A stretch of 59,339 nucleotides of DNA from an uncultured bacterium (GCA_947643595.1 CANRWP010000016.1:1-59339); one strand, 5' to 3'; numbered from the stretch's first letter, positions 15,695 to 24,877 are shown. Numbers and translations are program-made. Notes: generated by a model from the sequence alone, not told the origin.

Positions 15695-16981
15695 TTACTC
15701 CCGGTTCGCCAGCTCCTTCGTGATCTCCTCCCAGCTGATCCCCTTCTCAGCCATCAGCACCATCATATGGTAAAGGAAATCAGATATCTCATATTTCACT
15801 TCGTTCTTATTCGGATTTTTAGCCGCGATCACGATCTCTGTCGCCTCTTCCCCAAGCTTTTTCAGTATCTTATCCAACCCTTTGTCAAACAGATAATTGG
15901 TATAAGAGCCCTCCTTTGGATGAATTTTTCGATCCTCGATGACTTTCATCACCTCTTCAAACACTTTCAGCGGATTCGCCGCCTCCTTCAAATCCTGCGC
16001 CATGATTTCATTGAAAAAACAGGAACGGCTTCCCGTATGACAGGCCGCACCCACCTGGCTTATTTTCGCAAGGATCGTATCACAGTCGCAGTCCGCCGTC
16101 AGTGATTTCACATACTGGTAATGCCCGCTGGTCTCCCCCTTGATCCAGAACTCCTGCCGGCTTCTGCTGTAGTAAGTCATCTTTCCGGTCCGCAGCGTAT
16201 GCTCAAAAGCCTCCTCGTTCATATAGGCAACCATCAGCACCTCACCGGTCTTATAATCCTGTGCCACCACCGGCACCATGCCGTCGCTGTTTTGTTTCAT
16301 ATCTGCCCAGGACAATTTCCCCTTCGGCACCTTCACTTCCACGCCGTTCTCCTGGAACACCGATTTCATGGAATACAGGTCTTTGTAATTATCATTGATC
16401 GCATTGCCCGAAATGCCATCCACCGCCGGATTCTGGAAGATCCATGACATCCCCTCCAGGGAACAGTTATCCATCACGATGATGGTCGGATCGTTCAGGC
16501 ACTGCATCGTCTCCTTCACCCTGCCCGACTGCGCGATCCAGATCGTCTCGGAGATATAAGCATCGATCAACTGTCTGTGAACGCTGAGCGTCTCCGGCTT
16601 TGTAAACGAGAGGTATATCCGATCCTTCCCGAACTTCTGGGACACCTCCTCGGTGATCTCAATATTCTCTTCCTTGTCATAATTCAGGACAGCCCGCTCA
16701 CACCCCGCATAAAGGATCTTCTTAATATCCTCCATCCGCGCCACATTTCCCGCCCCGATCACCGGGATCTCGATGGATGCGCAGATCTCCTTGATCCTGT
16801 CAAGCGCTCTCTCATGCTCCTCATCGCCCTTCGACATATCAAAGACGATCAGCTCATCCGCCGCATTTTCACTGTAGGTCTTTGCCAGTTCCACCGGATT
16901 TTCCGACACTACTGTCATATCTTTGAAATTTTTTACCGCTTTTTCTTTATATAAATATATGCATGGAATCAGTCTCTTCAT
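15695..16981 (-). CDS. hisI: HisIE with N-terminal HisF/HisA-like domain
   Basis: A 428-residue bifunctional enzyme for steps 2 and 3 of histidine synthesis. Residues about 1-130 resemble the first half of the HisF/HisA barrel (RLIPCIYLY, ADELIVFDMSKG, IPVIGAGNVARMEDI), and 130-215 look like a diverged second half. Residues about 220-330 are HisI (phosphoribosyl-AMP cyclohydrolase) with the metal-binding DCDCDT and ACHTGSRSCF. Residues about 340-428 are HisE (phosphoribosyl-ATP pyrophosphatase) with KLGEEATEIVIAAK. Typical HisIE is 200-260 residues, so the N-terminal domain is extra; the canonical catalytic Asp pair of HisF is not obvious, suggesting a structural role. It is the last gene of the operon, five bases after hisB. 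Confidence 0.9.
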   Translation of the reverse strand: MKRLIPCIYLYKEKAVKNFKDMTVVSENPVELAKTYSENAADELIVFDMSKGDEEHERALDRIKEICASIEIPVIGAGNVARMEDIKKILYAGCERAVLNYDKEENIEITEEVSQKFGKDRIYLSFTKPETLSVHRQLIDAYISETIWIAQSGRVKETMQCLNDPTIIVMDNCSLEGMSWIFQNPAVDGISGNAINDNYKDLYSMKSVFQENGVEVKVPKGKLSWADMKQNSDGMVPVVAQDYKTGEVLMVAYMNEEAFEHTLRTGKMTYYSRSRQEFWIKGETSGHYQYVKSLTADCDCDTILAKISQVGAACHTGSRSCFFNEIMAQDLKEAANPLKVFEEVMKVIEDRKIHPKEGSYTNYLFDKGLDKILKKLGEEATEIVIAAKNPNKNEVKYEISDFLYHMMVLMAEKGISWEEITKELANRE

Positions 16982-16985
16982 ATTT

Positions 16986-17573
16986 TTATCCCAGTGTCCC
17001 CTTCGTGCTCAGTACATCCGTAATTCTCTCATCCATCCCAGTCGCTTCATCCAACGCCCTCGCGAACGCCTTGAACATCGCCTCGATGATATGATGGTTA
17101 TTCTGCCCATCTAACACCTTAATATGTAAATTCATGCCGGCGCTGTAGCTGACGGCATAGAAAAACTCATGTACAAGCTCCGTGTCCAGATACCCCACGC
17201 GCTCCGCCGTAAACGCCGCGTCGAAATTCAGCCACGGCCTGCCGCCCATATCGACAGCACACAGCACCAATGTCTCGTCCATCGGCAAAATGCACTGCCC
17301 GAACCGCTTCATGCCCTTCTTATCGCCTGCCGCCTCCCTGATGGCCTGCCCCAGCACGATCCCGCAGTCCTCCACGCTGTGATGCCCGTCCACCTGCAGA
17401 TCCCCGTCGATCCGCACTTTCAGATCAAAAAAGCCATGCCGCGCAAATCCCTCCAGCATATGATCGAAAAAACCGATCCCCGTGGAGATATCTCCGGTCC
17501 CCTGCCCGTCCAGATTCAGTTCCATAGCTATCTTTGTCTCTCTTGTGTTCCGCTCTACTTTTGCTGTTCTCAT
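16986..17573 (-). CDS. hisB: Imidazoleglycerol-phosphate dehydratase
   Basis: A 195-residue HisB, stand-alone form without the phosphatase domain. It dehydrates imidazole glycerol phosphate to imidazole acetol phosphate (step 6). The metal-binding repeats are DHMLEGFARHG and DGHHSVEDCGIVLG in the first half, then HEFFYAV and GQNNHHIIEAMFK in the second. I choose ATG 17573 just after GGGAGAGAG; four extra residues would result from an earlier in-frame codon. It follows a lipoprotein gene that is not a histidine gene. Confidence 0.96.
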   Translation of the reverse strand: MRTAKVERNTRETKIAMELNLDGQGTGDISTGIGFFDHMLEGFARHGFFDLKVRIDGDLQVDGHHSVEDCGIVLGQAIREAAGDKKGMKRFGQCILPMDETLVLCAVDMGGRPWLNFDAAFTAERVGYLDTELVHEFFYAVSYSAGMNLHIKVLDGQNNHHIIEAMFKAFARALDEATGMDERITDVLSTKGTLG

Positions 17574-17653
17574 ACTCTCTCCCATATCATATCCATCTCA
17601 CAGTCAAAGGATCCTCTCCATCGGTCTTCCTCTGGCAAATTCATCTATCCGCT

Positions 17654-17998
17654 TTACTCAGCCTTCTCGATCAGCTCCCCCGTTTCATCCACGGGATATA
17701 TCGCAAAAACCGTATTGATCTGAGCGGGGTATGTCTCCGCGATATCTCCGTTGTACACGATCCGGACCGTCGTCCCCTCCTCCATCTCAGGAATCTCATG
17801 CGTCGATTCCACATCCGTGTTTACAACAACCTGATCGGAGCTGAGCAGCTCTTCCTCTCCCTCGAAGGGTTCCACCAGCACGGATTTTTCATATACTTCC
17901 AGCACTGTCGCATTAAAATAAGGATTCACTGACTCGCTCCCGCAGCCGCTTATAAAAACCATACATACCACTAAAACAGCAACCCATGTTTTTTTCAT
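17654..17998 (-). CDS. Small lipoprotein, DUF3221-like
   Basis: A 114-residue secreted lipoprotein. The signal sequence ends in the lipobox ISGC (Cys19) and the mature part is a compact beta-rich domain (ATVLEVYEKSVLVEP, then VVVNTD, then TTVRIVYNGDIAETYPAQI). This pattern is typical of the OB-like DUF3221/YobA lipoproteins. The start follows AAAGGAGTGAAGG. It is inserted between the DUF4261 gene and hisB on the same strand, so it is probably carried on the histidine transcript without being part of the pathway. Confidence 0.75.
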   Translation of the reverse strand: MKKTWVAVLVVCMVFISGCGSESVNPYFNATVLEVYEKSVLVEPFEGEEELLSSDQVVVNTDVESTHEIPEMEEGTTVRIVYNGDIAETYPAQINTVFAIYPVDETGELIEKAE

Positions 17999-18060
17999 CC
18001 TTCACTCCTTTTCCATTAGACAATAACATTTTTTCGCGCCATTACAATAGCCGACACCCG

Positions 18061-19164
18061 CTAAAACCCAATCTTCATGGACTGCCCTTCCACATAAACA
18101 CCCTCTGACAGTTTAAGGGGCAGTTTCTGGTCTGCGGTAAAACCGAGCGTCTCCCCGTCCCGCAGAACCGCTCCATGTCTGATCAGATAAGCGGAAACAT
18201 TCCACATCAGATCATAAACTTCCGAGGGCTGGCGGCTGCTGTGTATAATCTCAAGTTCCTCTCTGCCGAAGGAGCGCATACCGTTTGTCCAACTGCTGAC
18301 CCCCTTCTCATCCCGATATAGTCCCACAAACACCAGATCGCCCAAAGGCGGCTCCCCTTCCTTCATAACCATCGCCGACTCCATAAAGTGCTCCGGCATC
18401 CATACCGTACCACAGTCATAGATTCCCAGAACATTCGGCGCTTTCAGACAGGCACAGGCCACTTTCACAAAAAGCTCCCCCGCCTCCAGAGGCGCATGTC
18501 CCCTTCCCAGCACTGCCACCAACAGATGGGCCTGATGGGCCTTTGCGGCGGCAATGGATGCCTCCCTGGTCATAAAATTGCTGTTTGCCCAGTACTCCGC
18601 TTCCCCACCCGGAACCTTCGCCTCCATCAGCCCCACCGTAGCCATCATGCCATTTACCTCAAAGGCAAGGGCGATACCGTCTCTTTCACTCCTCGGATTT
18701 GCGGCATCCTCCGGACATTCGATCCCCCAGTCCTCCCGAAGAACCGCCCGGAATCTCTCCACATCAAACTCCGGCGAAGACAACAATACAAATCCCACAA
18801 AACTTCCTCCTGCGGATTTCGCGCTGTCATCTCCCTCTTCCTGTTCTTTCGCCCTCTCCATCCAGTATTTTCTGATCTTTTCCACCATCGCCACGCATTT
18901 TTCCTGCGCCGTGGATGGATCATAGTCCTCCATCTCGCTGTAAATATGACCGCAGTGTCCCAAGCCGTCGCCCTCATAGCCACCGCAGACTGCCACCTTC
19001 CAGGAGCCTAAAATCGACTTTTTAAACTTAAAAATATAATAGTGCAGATCGTGCAGATCAAACTCTCCCGCTATCTCCAGCTTCGCCGGTTTTTTTCCCA
19101 GCTCCTGCGGATGAGAAAGCCACTCCTCCATCACTGCCGCCGCATACTCTCTCTGTGTCGTCAT
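18061..19164 (-). CDS. DUF4261 domain protein
   Basis: A 367-residue soluble protein. The N-terminal 110 residues form a separate domain (GEFDLHDLHYYIFKFKK). After an acidic linker, residues about 120-350 carry DUF4261 features: the substrate-like SFVGFVLLSSPEF, then HLLVAVLGRG, NVLGIYDCGTVWMPEHF, GLYRDEKGVSSWTNGM and a terminal DGETLGF. I choose ATG 19164, seven bases after AGGGGGC. The function is unknown; DUF4261 proteins often occur near toxin-related or poorly characterised loci. It sits between DUF1835/DUF3658 and the lipoprotein gene inside the histidine operon. Confidence 0.75.
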   Translation of the reverse strand: MTTQREYAAAVMEEWLSHPQELGKKPAKLEIAGEFDLHDLHYYIFKFKKSILGSWKVAVCGGYEGDGLGHCGHIYSEMEDYDPSTAQEKCVAMVEKIRKYWMERAKEQEEGDDSAKSAGGSFVGFVLLSSPEFDVERFRAVLREDWGIECPEDAANPRSERDGIALAFEVNGMMATVGLMEAKVPGGEAEYWANSNFMTREASIAAAKAHQAHLLVAVLGRGHAPLEAGELFVKVACACLKAPNVLGIYDCGTVWMPEHFMESAMVMKEGEPPLGDLVFVGLYRDEKGVSSWTNGMRSFGREELEIIHSSRQPSEVYDLMWNVSAYLIRHGAVLRDGETLGFTADQKLPLKLSEGVYVEGQSMKIGF

Positions 19165-19246
19165 TTCTTTGCCCCCTGATCCTTTCTCTTTTAAAATATA
19201 CATGCAGTCAATGACACCATTGAGTATCTCCGCTGTGCCCGCCGGC

Positions 19247-20134
19247 TCAGCTTACGACGCAGATCACCCTCGCATATTTATTCTCCGAATCTTCGACAAT
19301 CTCTATCTTCCCCTGTCCGATATAGTGCTCGATCCGCCGGGCATACCACCAGTCCCCCACACCGATCTGTGTGTGCCCGAGGATATTGCCGATCACTCTG
19401 CCCTCCGTTGTGGGAGCATCCCCCAGCCACCTCCATATCAGAAAATCATAGAATTCCTCCAAAACACTGACAACTTTTCCGTTCACCACAGCGCGGAGGG
19501 GACTGTTCTCTTCAACCAACCCGTCCCACAGCATGGCATACATGCGTATCTCTTTCCTGGAGAGAGGCTTCTCACAGGGCAAAAATGCCGCAAACTCCTC
19601 CGCCGGGATATCATTCCAACTGTGATAGGAGACGATCGCCTTATCGCGAACCACATACTCCGGAAGCTTCACCGCCGATATCTCGTTCTCATACCCCTCC
19701 AGCATCCGGCACAGACTGTAAAATCCGCATCTGGAATAGGGGGCATCGCTGTACCATATCCTGACAGATTCCCTATCCTCCAAAAAATGTTTCAGACGCT
19801 GCAGTTCCTTTGCATACTGATCGCTGACGTCTCTCAACTCCCTCTCTGCCTCTTCCTCCTGCGCCCACTGATCCTGCGCATACATCGAATAGATCAGTTC
19901 CCTTCGGTACGGACTTTCCACAGGTTCCGCGATATCTCCTATATCCATCATAAAGTTGAGACAGACAACCTCCTTCGCCGTCCCCTCGATCCAACCGGCA
20001 AACGGTTTCTTTGGCGGCGTCTTTTTCCCCGCCATCCAGACGGACACAGGACCGTTTACCGTTCCGATGACTACTTTATTTTTTGCCGCTTTCATGGCGC
20101 CGGCTTCGCTCTCACCAAACAAAACTTCGATCAT
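19247..20134 (-). CDS. DUF1835/DUF3658 domain protein
   Basis: A 295-residue soluble protein. The N-terminus MIEVLFGESEAGAMKAAK matches DUF1835, and the C-terminal 100 residues (GRVIGNILGHTQIGVGDWWYARRIEHYI) match DUF3658. The middle contains WNDIPAEEFAAFL. Proteins of this build are common in Firmicutes and have no proven activity. It starts 16 bases after the hisD stop, with an AGAGG site, so it is co-transcribed with histidine genes. No catalytic motif is recognised. Confidence 0.8.
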   Translation of the reverse strand: MIEVLFGESEAGAMKAAKNKVVIGTVNGPVSVWMAGKKTPPKKPFAGWIEGTAKEVVCLNFMMDIGDIAEPVESPYRRELIYSMYAQDQWAQEEEAERELRDVSDQYAKELQRLKHFLEDRESVRIWYSDAPYSRCGFYSLCRMLEGYENEISAVKLPEYVVRDKAIVSYHSWNDIPAEEFAAFLPCEKPLSRKEIRMYAMLWDGLVEENSPLRAVVNGKVVSVLEEFYDFLIWRWLGDAPTTEGRVIGNILGHTQIGVGDWWYARRIEHYIGQGKIEIVEDSENKYARVICVVS

Positions 20135-20150
20135 GTCAATCTGAAACCTC

Positions 20151-21440
20151 TCACTGAAACCGCACCGCCACCGAATTGGCGTGGGCTGTCAACCCCTCGC
20201 TCTTTGCAAACCGCTCGATATCCTCATGGTCGCGCAAAAGCGCTTCCCTGGAATAGGAGATGATGCTCGTCTTCTTGATAAAATCATCCACGCCGAGCGG
20301 CGAGAAAAACTTCGCTGTCCCGTTCGTCGGCAGAATATGGTTTGGTCCCGCAAAATAATCCCCCAGAGGTTCCGAGGAATACTCCCCCAAAAAGATCGCC
20401 CCGGCGTTTTTCACCTTCGTCATGGTCTCGAAGGGATCCCTCGTCAGGATCTCCATATGCTCCGACGCTATATCGTTCGCCGCGTCCACCGCCTCATCCA
20501 TGCTTTCCGCCACCAGAATATAACCGTAATTATCCAACGACTTTCTGATGATCTCCTCCCTGGAGAGCTGCCTTGTAAAATTCTCCACTTCCTCCGAAAC
20601 CTTCTCGGCAAATTCCATGGAATCCGTGATCAGAATAGCGCTGGCGAGCTCGTCGTGCTCCGCCTGCGACAAGAGATCCGCCGCCGCGTATCTGGGATTC
20701 GCGTATTTATCCGCCAGTATCAAGATCTCGCTGGGGCCTGCCACCGAATCGATGCTCACATACCCGAACACCGCCTTTTTCGCCAGCGCCACAAAAATAT
20801 TGCCGGGCCCGGTGATCTTATCCACTTTCGGGATGGACTCCGTGCCGAACGCCATCGCCGCGATCGCCTGGGCTCCGCCCGCTTTATAGACTCTGTCCAC
20901 CCCCGCAATATCCGCCGCCACAAGCGTTCCGGGATTCACCTTCCCATCCTTTCCCGGCGGCGTCGTCATGATGATCTCCGCAACCCCCGCCACCTTCGCC
21001 GGCACCACGTTCATCAACACGCTGGAGGGATACGCCGCCTTTCCGCCGGGCACATAGACGCCCGCCCGCCCGAGCGGTGTGATCCGCTGTCCTAAGATGG
21101 AGCCGTCCGGCTTCGTCGCAAAAAAACTCTGCCTGACCTGCTTCTCATGGTACGCCCTGATATTTTCCGCCGACCTTTTCATCGTCCCGATCAGCTCCCC
21201 ATCCAGCGCACGGTAGGCCTCCTCTATCTCCGCCCTCGTCACCACCAGGTTCTTTGCCGTCAGCTCACACTTATCAAACTGCTTTGTATAGTCAAAAACC
21301 GCCTGATCCCCTCTCGCTCTGACCTGCTCAATGATCCCGTTCACCGTCTCCTCGTACTCCCCATAATGACTGGGACTCCGTTTCAGCAGATCCTCCAGTA
21401 TATTCTTTTTTGTTTCTCCGGTCAGCTCTATGATTCTCAT
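20151..21440 (-). CDS. hisD: Histidinol dehydrogenase
   Basis: A 429-residue NAD-dependent, zinc-containing enzyme that oxidises histidinol to histidine (last two steps). Diagnostic segments are VPGGKAAYPSSVLMNVVPAKVAGV, the NAD region GPGNIFVALAKK, the zinc-ligand region LSQAEHDELASAILITDS and GPNHILPTNGTAKF near the C-terminus. The length is normal. The start follows ACAGGAGGAAT. It is separated from hisG by an acetyltransferase and a nucleoside phosphorylase pseudogene. Confidence 0.97.
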   Translation of the reverse strand: MRIIELTGETKKNILEDLLKRSPSHYGEYEETVNGIIEQVRARGDQAVFDYTKQFDKCELTAKNLVVTRAEIEEAYRALDGELIGTMKRSAENIRAYHEKQVRQSFFATKPDGSILGQRITPLGRAGVYVPGGKAAYPSSVLMNVVPAKVAGVAEIIMTTPPGKDGKVNPGTLVAADIAGVDRVYKAGGAQAIAAMAFGTESIPKVDKITGPGNIFVALAKKAVFGYVSIDSVAGPSEILILADKYANPRYAAADLLSQAEHDELASAILITDSMEFAEKVSEEVENFTRQLSREEIIRKSLDNYGYILVAESMDEAVDAANDIASEHMEILTRDPFETMTKVKNAGAIFLGEYSSEPLGDYFAGPNHILPTNGTAKFFSPLGVDDFIKKTSIISYSREALLRDHEDIERFAKSEGLTAHANSVAVRFQ

Positions 21441-21491
21441 TCCGATATTCCTCCTGTACCTGTTGTTTGCTGTTGTCCAATATACGACCTG

Positions 21492-21870
21492 CTATAATTT
21501 CTTCACAATCTCAACCGCAGCAGAAAGCAAACGATATCTTATATCCTTTTGCATATTCCATTCCCGGGAATCCCATGCCTCACCGCTCACATCATCGCCG
21601 GCATACAATAACTGGGCAAGCGGAATATTATAATACTGGGACACCGCAAAAAAGCCGCCGCTTCCATTTCCACGGTTATACATTCCTCGCTTCGTCTCCG
21701 TTCGATCATATCCGGAGTTTCTCTGTATATGGCATCGCTCGTCCATGTCTTTCCTGTTGTAAACGGAATCCCCTTTCCGGCAGACTTTCTGCCAGAAAAT
21801 CCGCCTGCTGAATCATCGGGTTTTTACCGGTATCAAATTCACATACAGGATACTTATTCTCCAATATCAT
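21492..21870 (-). pseudogene. Nucleoside (uridine-type) phosphorylase remnant
   Basis: A broken gene of the uridine phosphorylase/PNP superfamily. The N-terminal piece reads MILENKYPVCEFDTGKNPMIQQADFLAE. It then jumps directly to the C-terminal third (TTGKTWTSDAIYRETPDMIE, ITVEMEAAAFF, LLYAGDDVSGEAWDSREW), so about 100 residues of the core are missing. Two one-base shifts are also needed to read it, near 21771-21777 and in the A/T run at 21648-21653. The family normally has about 250 residues. It lies in the histidine operon after the GNAT gene. The product would not be functional. Confidence 0.8.
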
Positions 21871-21905
21871 ATCTTCTGCCCCATTTATTTCCAACTTCCA
21901 ATTTA

Positions 21906-22403
21906 TCAAAATAAATTCTTTCCCATACAGAGAGATTCCGGCATATCTACATACGCACCATAATTAGGAATTTTCTTAAATCCTAATTTTGAATATACAT
22001 GACAGGACTCCGCTAAAAGTTCTCCGGTTTCTAAAATCATTTTCTTATATCCCAGCTCTTTCGCCCACTCTATCAACCTGGAAACCAACTCCGTTCCGAT
22101 TCCTTTTCCTTGTTCATTTGGTATAACAAACACTCTTTTTAGCTCTATCGTATTTTCATCATAAGAACGTATACAACCACCGCCAATCGGATGATTGCCT
22201 CGGTAAACTACTATCGCTTCACTTATTTTATCAATCAGGTTATATTGAGCATATTTATCTCGTTTAATTATTTTTCCCACCCGCAAATCTAAATCTTCGT
22301 CAAGCTGCCTGCAATTTTCTATAAAATCCTTGTTATTTCCATCACATCTCAAAAATACAATTTCACTCACCCTATCTTGCTTTTCATTGTAAATCCTTCT
22401 CAT
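21906..22403 (-). CDS. GNAT family N-acetyltransferase
   Basis: A 165-residue acetyltransferase. The acetyl-CoA motif is [24 protein letters not shown], preceded by IELKRVFVI and followed by [17 protein letters not shown]. It would acetylate an amine on a small molecule or protein; the substrate is not predictable. The ATG at 22403 overlaps the hisG stop (ATGA), so it is coupled to hisG. Its sequence is clearly more AT-rich than the histidine genes on both sides, which suggests a later insertion into the operon together with the adjacent phosphorylase remnant. Confidence 0.9.
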   Translation of the reverse strand: MRRIYNEKQDRVSEIVFLRCDGNNKDFIENCRQLDEDLDLRVGKIIKRDKYAQYNLIDKISEAIVVYRGNHPIGGGCIRSYDENTIELKRVFVIPNEQGKGIGTELVSRLIEWAKELGYKKMILETGELLAESCHVYSKLGFKKIPNYGAYVDMPESLCMGKNLF

Positions 22404-23050
22404 TCACAGACTTCTTCCTTCAACCGATGGATCAGTCCACTGATCCGCTCATACTCCATCCGCATGCTCACCGGATTCACGATCATCCGCGCAGACAGAG
22501 GACAGACCTCCTCCAGAACACCGAGTCCGTTTTCCTTTAATGTCCCGCCGGTCTCCACGATATCCACGATCACATCCGACAGTCCGACGATCGGTCCCAG
22601 CTCCACCGAACCGTTCAACTTGATGATGTCCACCGTCTGATGTTTCTTATTATAGAAATATTCCTTCGCGATCAGCGGGTACTTTGTCGCAACCCGGATC
22701 CGCTCATGGTGCTGTAACAGCTCCGCCGCCGACTCCGGCCCGCAGACGCACATCCGGCATCTGCCGAACCTCAGGTCCAACACCTCGTAGACGCGTCTGT
22801 TTTCCTCCATGATCGTATCCCTTCCCACCACGCCGATATCCGCCGCGCCGTACTCCACATAGGTCGGCACATCCGGCCCCTTGGACAGAAAAAATTTCAG
22901 CTTCTGTTCCTCATTGACAAAGATCAGCTTCCGGGAATCCTTGTCCTTCATCTCCTCGCAGGTGATCCCGAGCCGCTCCAAAAGTTCCAGTGTTTTATTC
23001 GCAAGCCTGCCTTTCGCCAATGCGAAAGTCAGATATCCGTCATTCTTCAT
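22400..23050 (-). CDS. hisG: ATP phosphoribosyltransferase, short form
   Basis: A 216-residue catalytic subunit of the first step of histidine synthesis. It has [10 protein letters not shown] at the start, [35 protein letters not shown] and the PRPP loop [15 protein letters not shown]. It lacks the C-terminal regulatory domain of long HisG, so it must work in an octamer with HisZ, which is encoded three bases upstream. Feedback inhibition by histidine would therefore act through HisZ. Confidence 0.97.
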   Translation of the reverse strand: MKNDGYLTFALAKGRLANKTLELLERLGITCEEMKDKDSRKLIFVNEEQKLKFFLSKGPDVPTYVEYGAADIGVVGRDTIMEENRRVYEVLDLRFGRCRMCVCGPESAAELLQHHERIRVATKYPLIAKEYFYNKKHQTVDIIKLNGSVELGPIVGLSDVIVDIVETGGTLKENGLGVLEEVCPLSARMIVNPVSMRMEYERISGLIHRLKEEVCE

Positions 23051-23053
23051 AAT

Positions 23054-24247
23054 TTACCTTTCCCCTGCCCCAAAATACTCCATCAGGCATTTCCGTTTTT
23101 CCGCCAGCTTCCGGTATTCCTCTCTCGTCTTCCCCGCATTTTTCTGCATCATTTCCACACAGACGCCTTCCCCCCGCAGTTCATTCGCCCGCGCAAGCGC
23201 CTCTGCAAACGCCGCCTTTTCATAGACCACCACCGCATGTTTTTCCTCCACGGACAAGGCGATCCTCTGGCTCGCCAGTGCCGTCATCAGATCGTCCAAC
23301 ACCACCACAAAACCCACAGCCGGTGCATCCTTTCCGAAAGTCTTTAACAGATTATCGTACCGCCCGCCCTTCACGATGGCATCCCCCACGCCGTAAGTGT
23401 ACGCCCGGAATGTCACGCCGGTATAATAATGATACTTGCTGAGCATACCGAAATCAAAGGATATATACTGCTGTACCCCATAGACCGTCAACAGCCCGTA
23501 CAACTGCTTCAACCGTTCTACCGCTTTCAGCGAACGCTCATTGGAGGCAAGCTCCTCCGCCTTGTGGAGCACCTCCACAGAGCCGAACAGCTCCGTTATC
23601 CTGAGAAACGCCTCCCGGTACTCTTCCGCAATACTTTGCTCTTTTAAAATATCCTCGACACCGAAGATATTCTTGCCGCTGACGTTCTCCCGCAGGGCGA
23701 GTTCCGTCTCCTCGGGCAGCCCCGCCGCCTCGCAGAGCCCTCTGAAATAGTCCGCCTGTCCTATCGTCACCTGAAACTGCAAAAGCCCCGCACTTTTCAG
23801 ACACTCTATCAGCATGGCGATCATCTCCGCATCCGCCTCCACGCTGCCGTCCCCGATCAGCTCCGCCCCCATCTGGGTGACCTCGCACAACTTCCCCTGC
23901 AGGCTCGAAATATTGGTGAACGTATTTCCCGCATAACAAAACCGGATCGGGAATGTCTCCTCCATAAAATACTTTGCGGCGCAGCGCGCCATGGAAGGCG
24001 TAAAATCCGGCCGAAGCGCCAGTGTGTTTCCTTCCTTGTCAAAAAATTTATATAACTCTTTGGACGGCGTCGTGCCGATCTCCCTGGAAAACACATCAAA
24101 AAACTCAAATGACGGTGTCTGGATATCCTGATAGCCGAAGTTCTTAAACTTCCCGTGTATCAACTCTTCCAATTTCAACTTTCCCGCGAATTCCCCGCCG
24201 TAAATATCTCTGACACCCTCCGGTGTATGTAACAGATTCCGATTCAT
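23054..24247 (-). CDS. hisZ: ATP phosphoribosyltransferase regulatory subunit
   Basis: A 397-residue HisZ, a catalytically silent paralogue of histidyl-tRNA synthetase that binds histidine and activates short HisG. Class II synthetase motifs are recognisable (TPEGVRDIYGG, ALRPDFTPSMAR, RFCYAGNTFT, KGGRYDNLL). There is no anticodon-binding domain; the last 90 residues form a short C-terminal region. It is the first gene of the operon, preceded by GTGAGG and a consensus promoter at 24319-24347. Confidence 0.95.
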   Translation of the reverse strand: MNRNLLHTPEGVRDIYGGEFAGKLKLEELIHGKFKNFGYQDIQTPSFEFFDVFSREIGTTPSKELYKFFDKEGNTLALRPDFTPSMARCAAKYFMEETFPIRFCYAGNTFTNISSLQGKLCEVTQMGAELIGDGSVEADAEMIAMLIECLKSAGLLQFQVTIGQADYFRGLCEAAGLPEETELALRENVSGKNIFGVEDILKEQSIAEEYREAFLRITELFGSVEVLHKAEELASNERSLKAVERLKQLYGLLTVYGVQQYISFDFGMLSKYHYYTGVTFRAYTYGVGDAIVKGGRYDNLLKTFGKDAPAVGFVVVLDDLMTALASQRIALSVEEKHAVVVYEKAAFAEALARANELRGEGVCVEMMQKNAGKTREEYRKLAEKRKCLMEYFGAGER

Positions 24248-24318
24248 ATTTCCTCACCCCTGGTACTTTATCACAATAACGCGTCACCGCAATAATTCGT
24301 TATCAAATCAACGTATCA

Positions 24319-24347
24319 ATTATAAAGAACGAAAACACCCCTGTCAA
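24319..24347 (-). promoter_or_regulatory. Consensus sigma-A promoter of the histidine operon
   Basis: On the minus strand the -35 is TTGACA and the -10 is TATAAT with a 17-base spacer, a full match to consensus. The -35 overlaps the recU stop region. The leader to hisZ is only about 65 bases, too short for a T-box. It contains an ATAACG/CGTTAT inverted repeat (about 24267-24302) that could be an operator. Confidence 0.85.
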
Positions 24348-24877
24348 GCCCTGTCGTCCAGATCCTTCTGCAGCATATCCAGATACGGAATCAAAATCCC
24401 CTGTCTGCACGGAATGAAATACTCGGGATTCAGCTCGTCGAACCGGAAACTCTTCCTGCCGCCTTTCAGTTTTCTGTCCCAGAAATAATAAAGCATCTCA
24501 AAGGGCAGATAATAGAACTGATCCCTGTGCGTATAGTAGATCAGAAAAAAGGCCACACCTCCCTGTCTTTCAAACTTCTGCATGAAATCCACCTGATGGT
24601 CGTGGATATTCTGCAGGGAGAACGTGTCCACAGCGCACTCCTTCGCGTCGAAACAAACCGGAATGCCCTGTACCGCCCCAATGTAGTCCACCGTGCTCTT
24701 CTGGTCAAAGTAGGCCAGCGTGATATGCCTGGATTCCTTGTCCATCTTGATCGGCGTGATCGGCGTTGGAATCTTCTGGATCAACGCCAGGCCTGCCTCC
24801 GCATATTTTTCATTTGTCCTGTTGATCATATCCTCCAGGGCGGAACCCCGGAGTCCCCTGCTCTTCCATGTGGGCAT
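24344..24877 (-). CDS. recU: Holliday junction resolvase RecU
   Basis: A 177-residue structure-specific endonuclease that cleaves Holliday junctions made by RuvAB branch migration. The type II restriction-like core has GLRGSALEDMINRTNEKY, STVDYIGAVQGIPVCFDAKE and VDTFSLQNIHDHQV. The catalytic D/E-x-K appears as DAKE. The usual family length is 170-200. The ribosome site before 24877 is weak. ruvA and ruvB are elsewhere in this window (55826-57462). Confidence 0.93.
   Translation of the reverse strand: MPTWKSRGLRGSALEDMINRTNEKYAEAGLALIQKIPTPITPIKMDKESRHITLAYFDQKSTVDYIGAVQGIPVCFDAKECAVDTFSLQNIHDHQVDFMQKFERQGGVAFFLIYYTHRDQFYYLPFEMLYYFWDRKLKGGRKSFRFDELNPEYFIPCRQGILIPYLDMLQKDLDDRA

Noticed and set aside
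19169..20263. Plus-strand open frame of 364 codons
   Set aside because: Antisense to the DUF1835/DUF3658 gene and its flanks; His/Pro-rich shadow sequence with no ribosome site.
24248..24318. T-box or his attenuator in the hisZ leader
   Set aside because: The leader is only about 65 bases and has no run of His codons or terminator.
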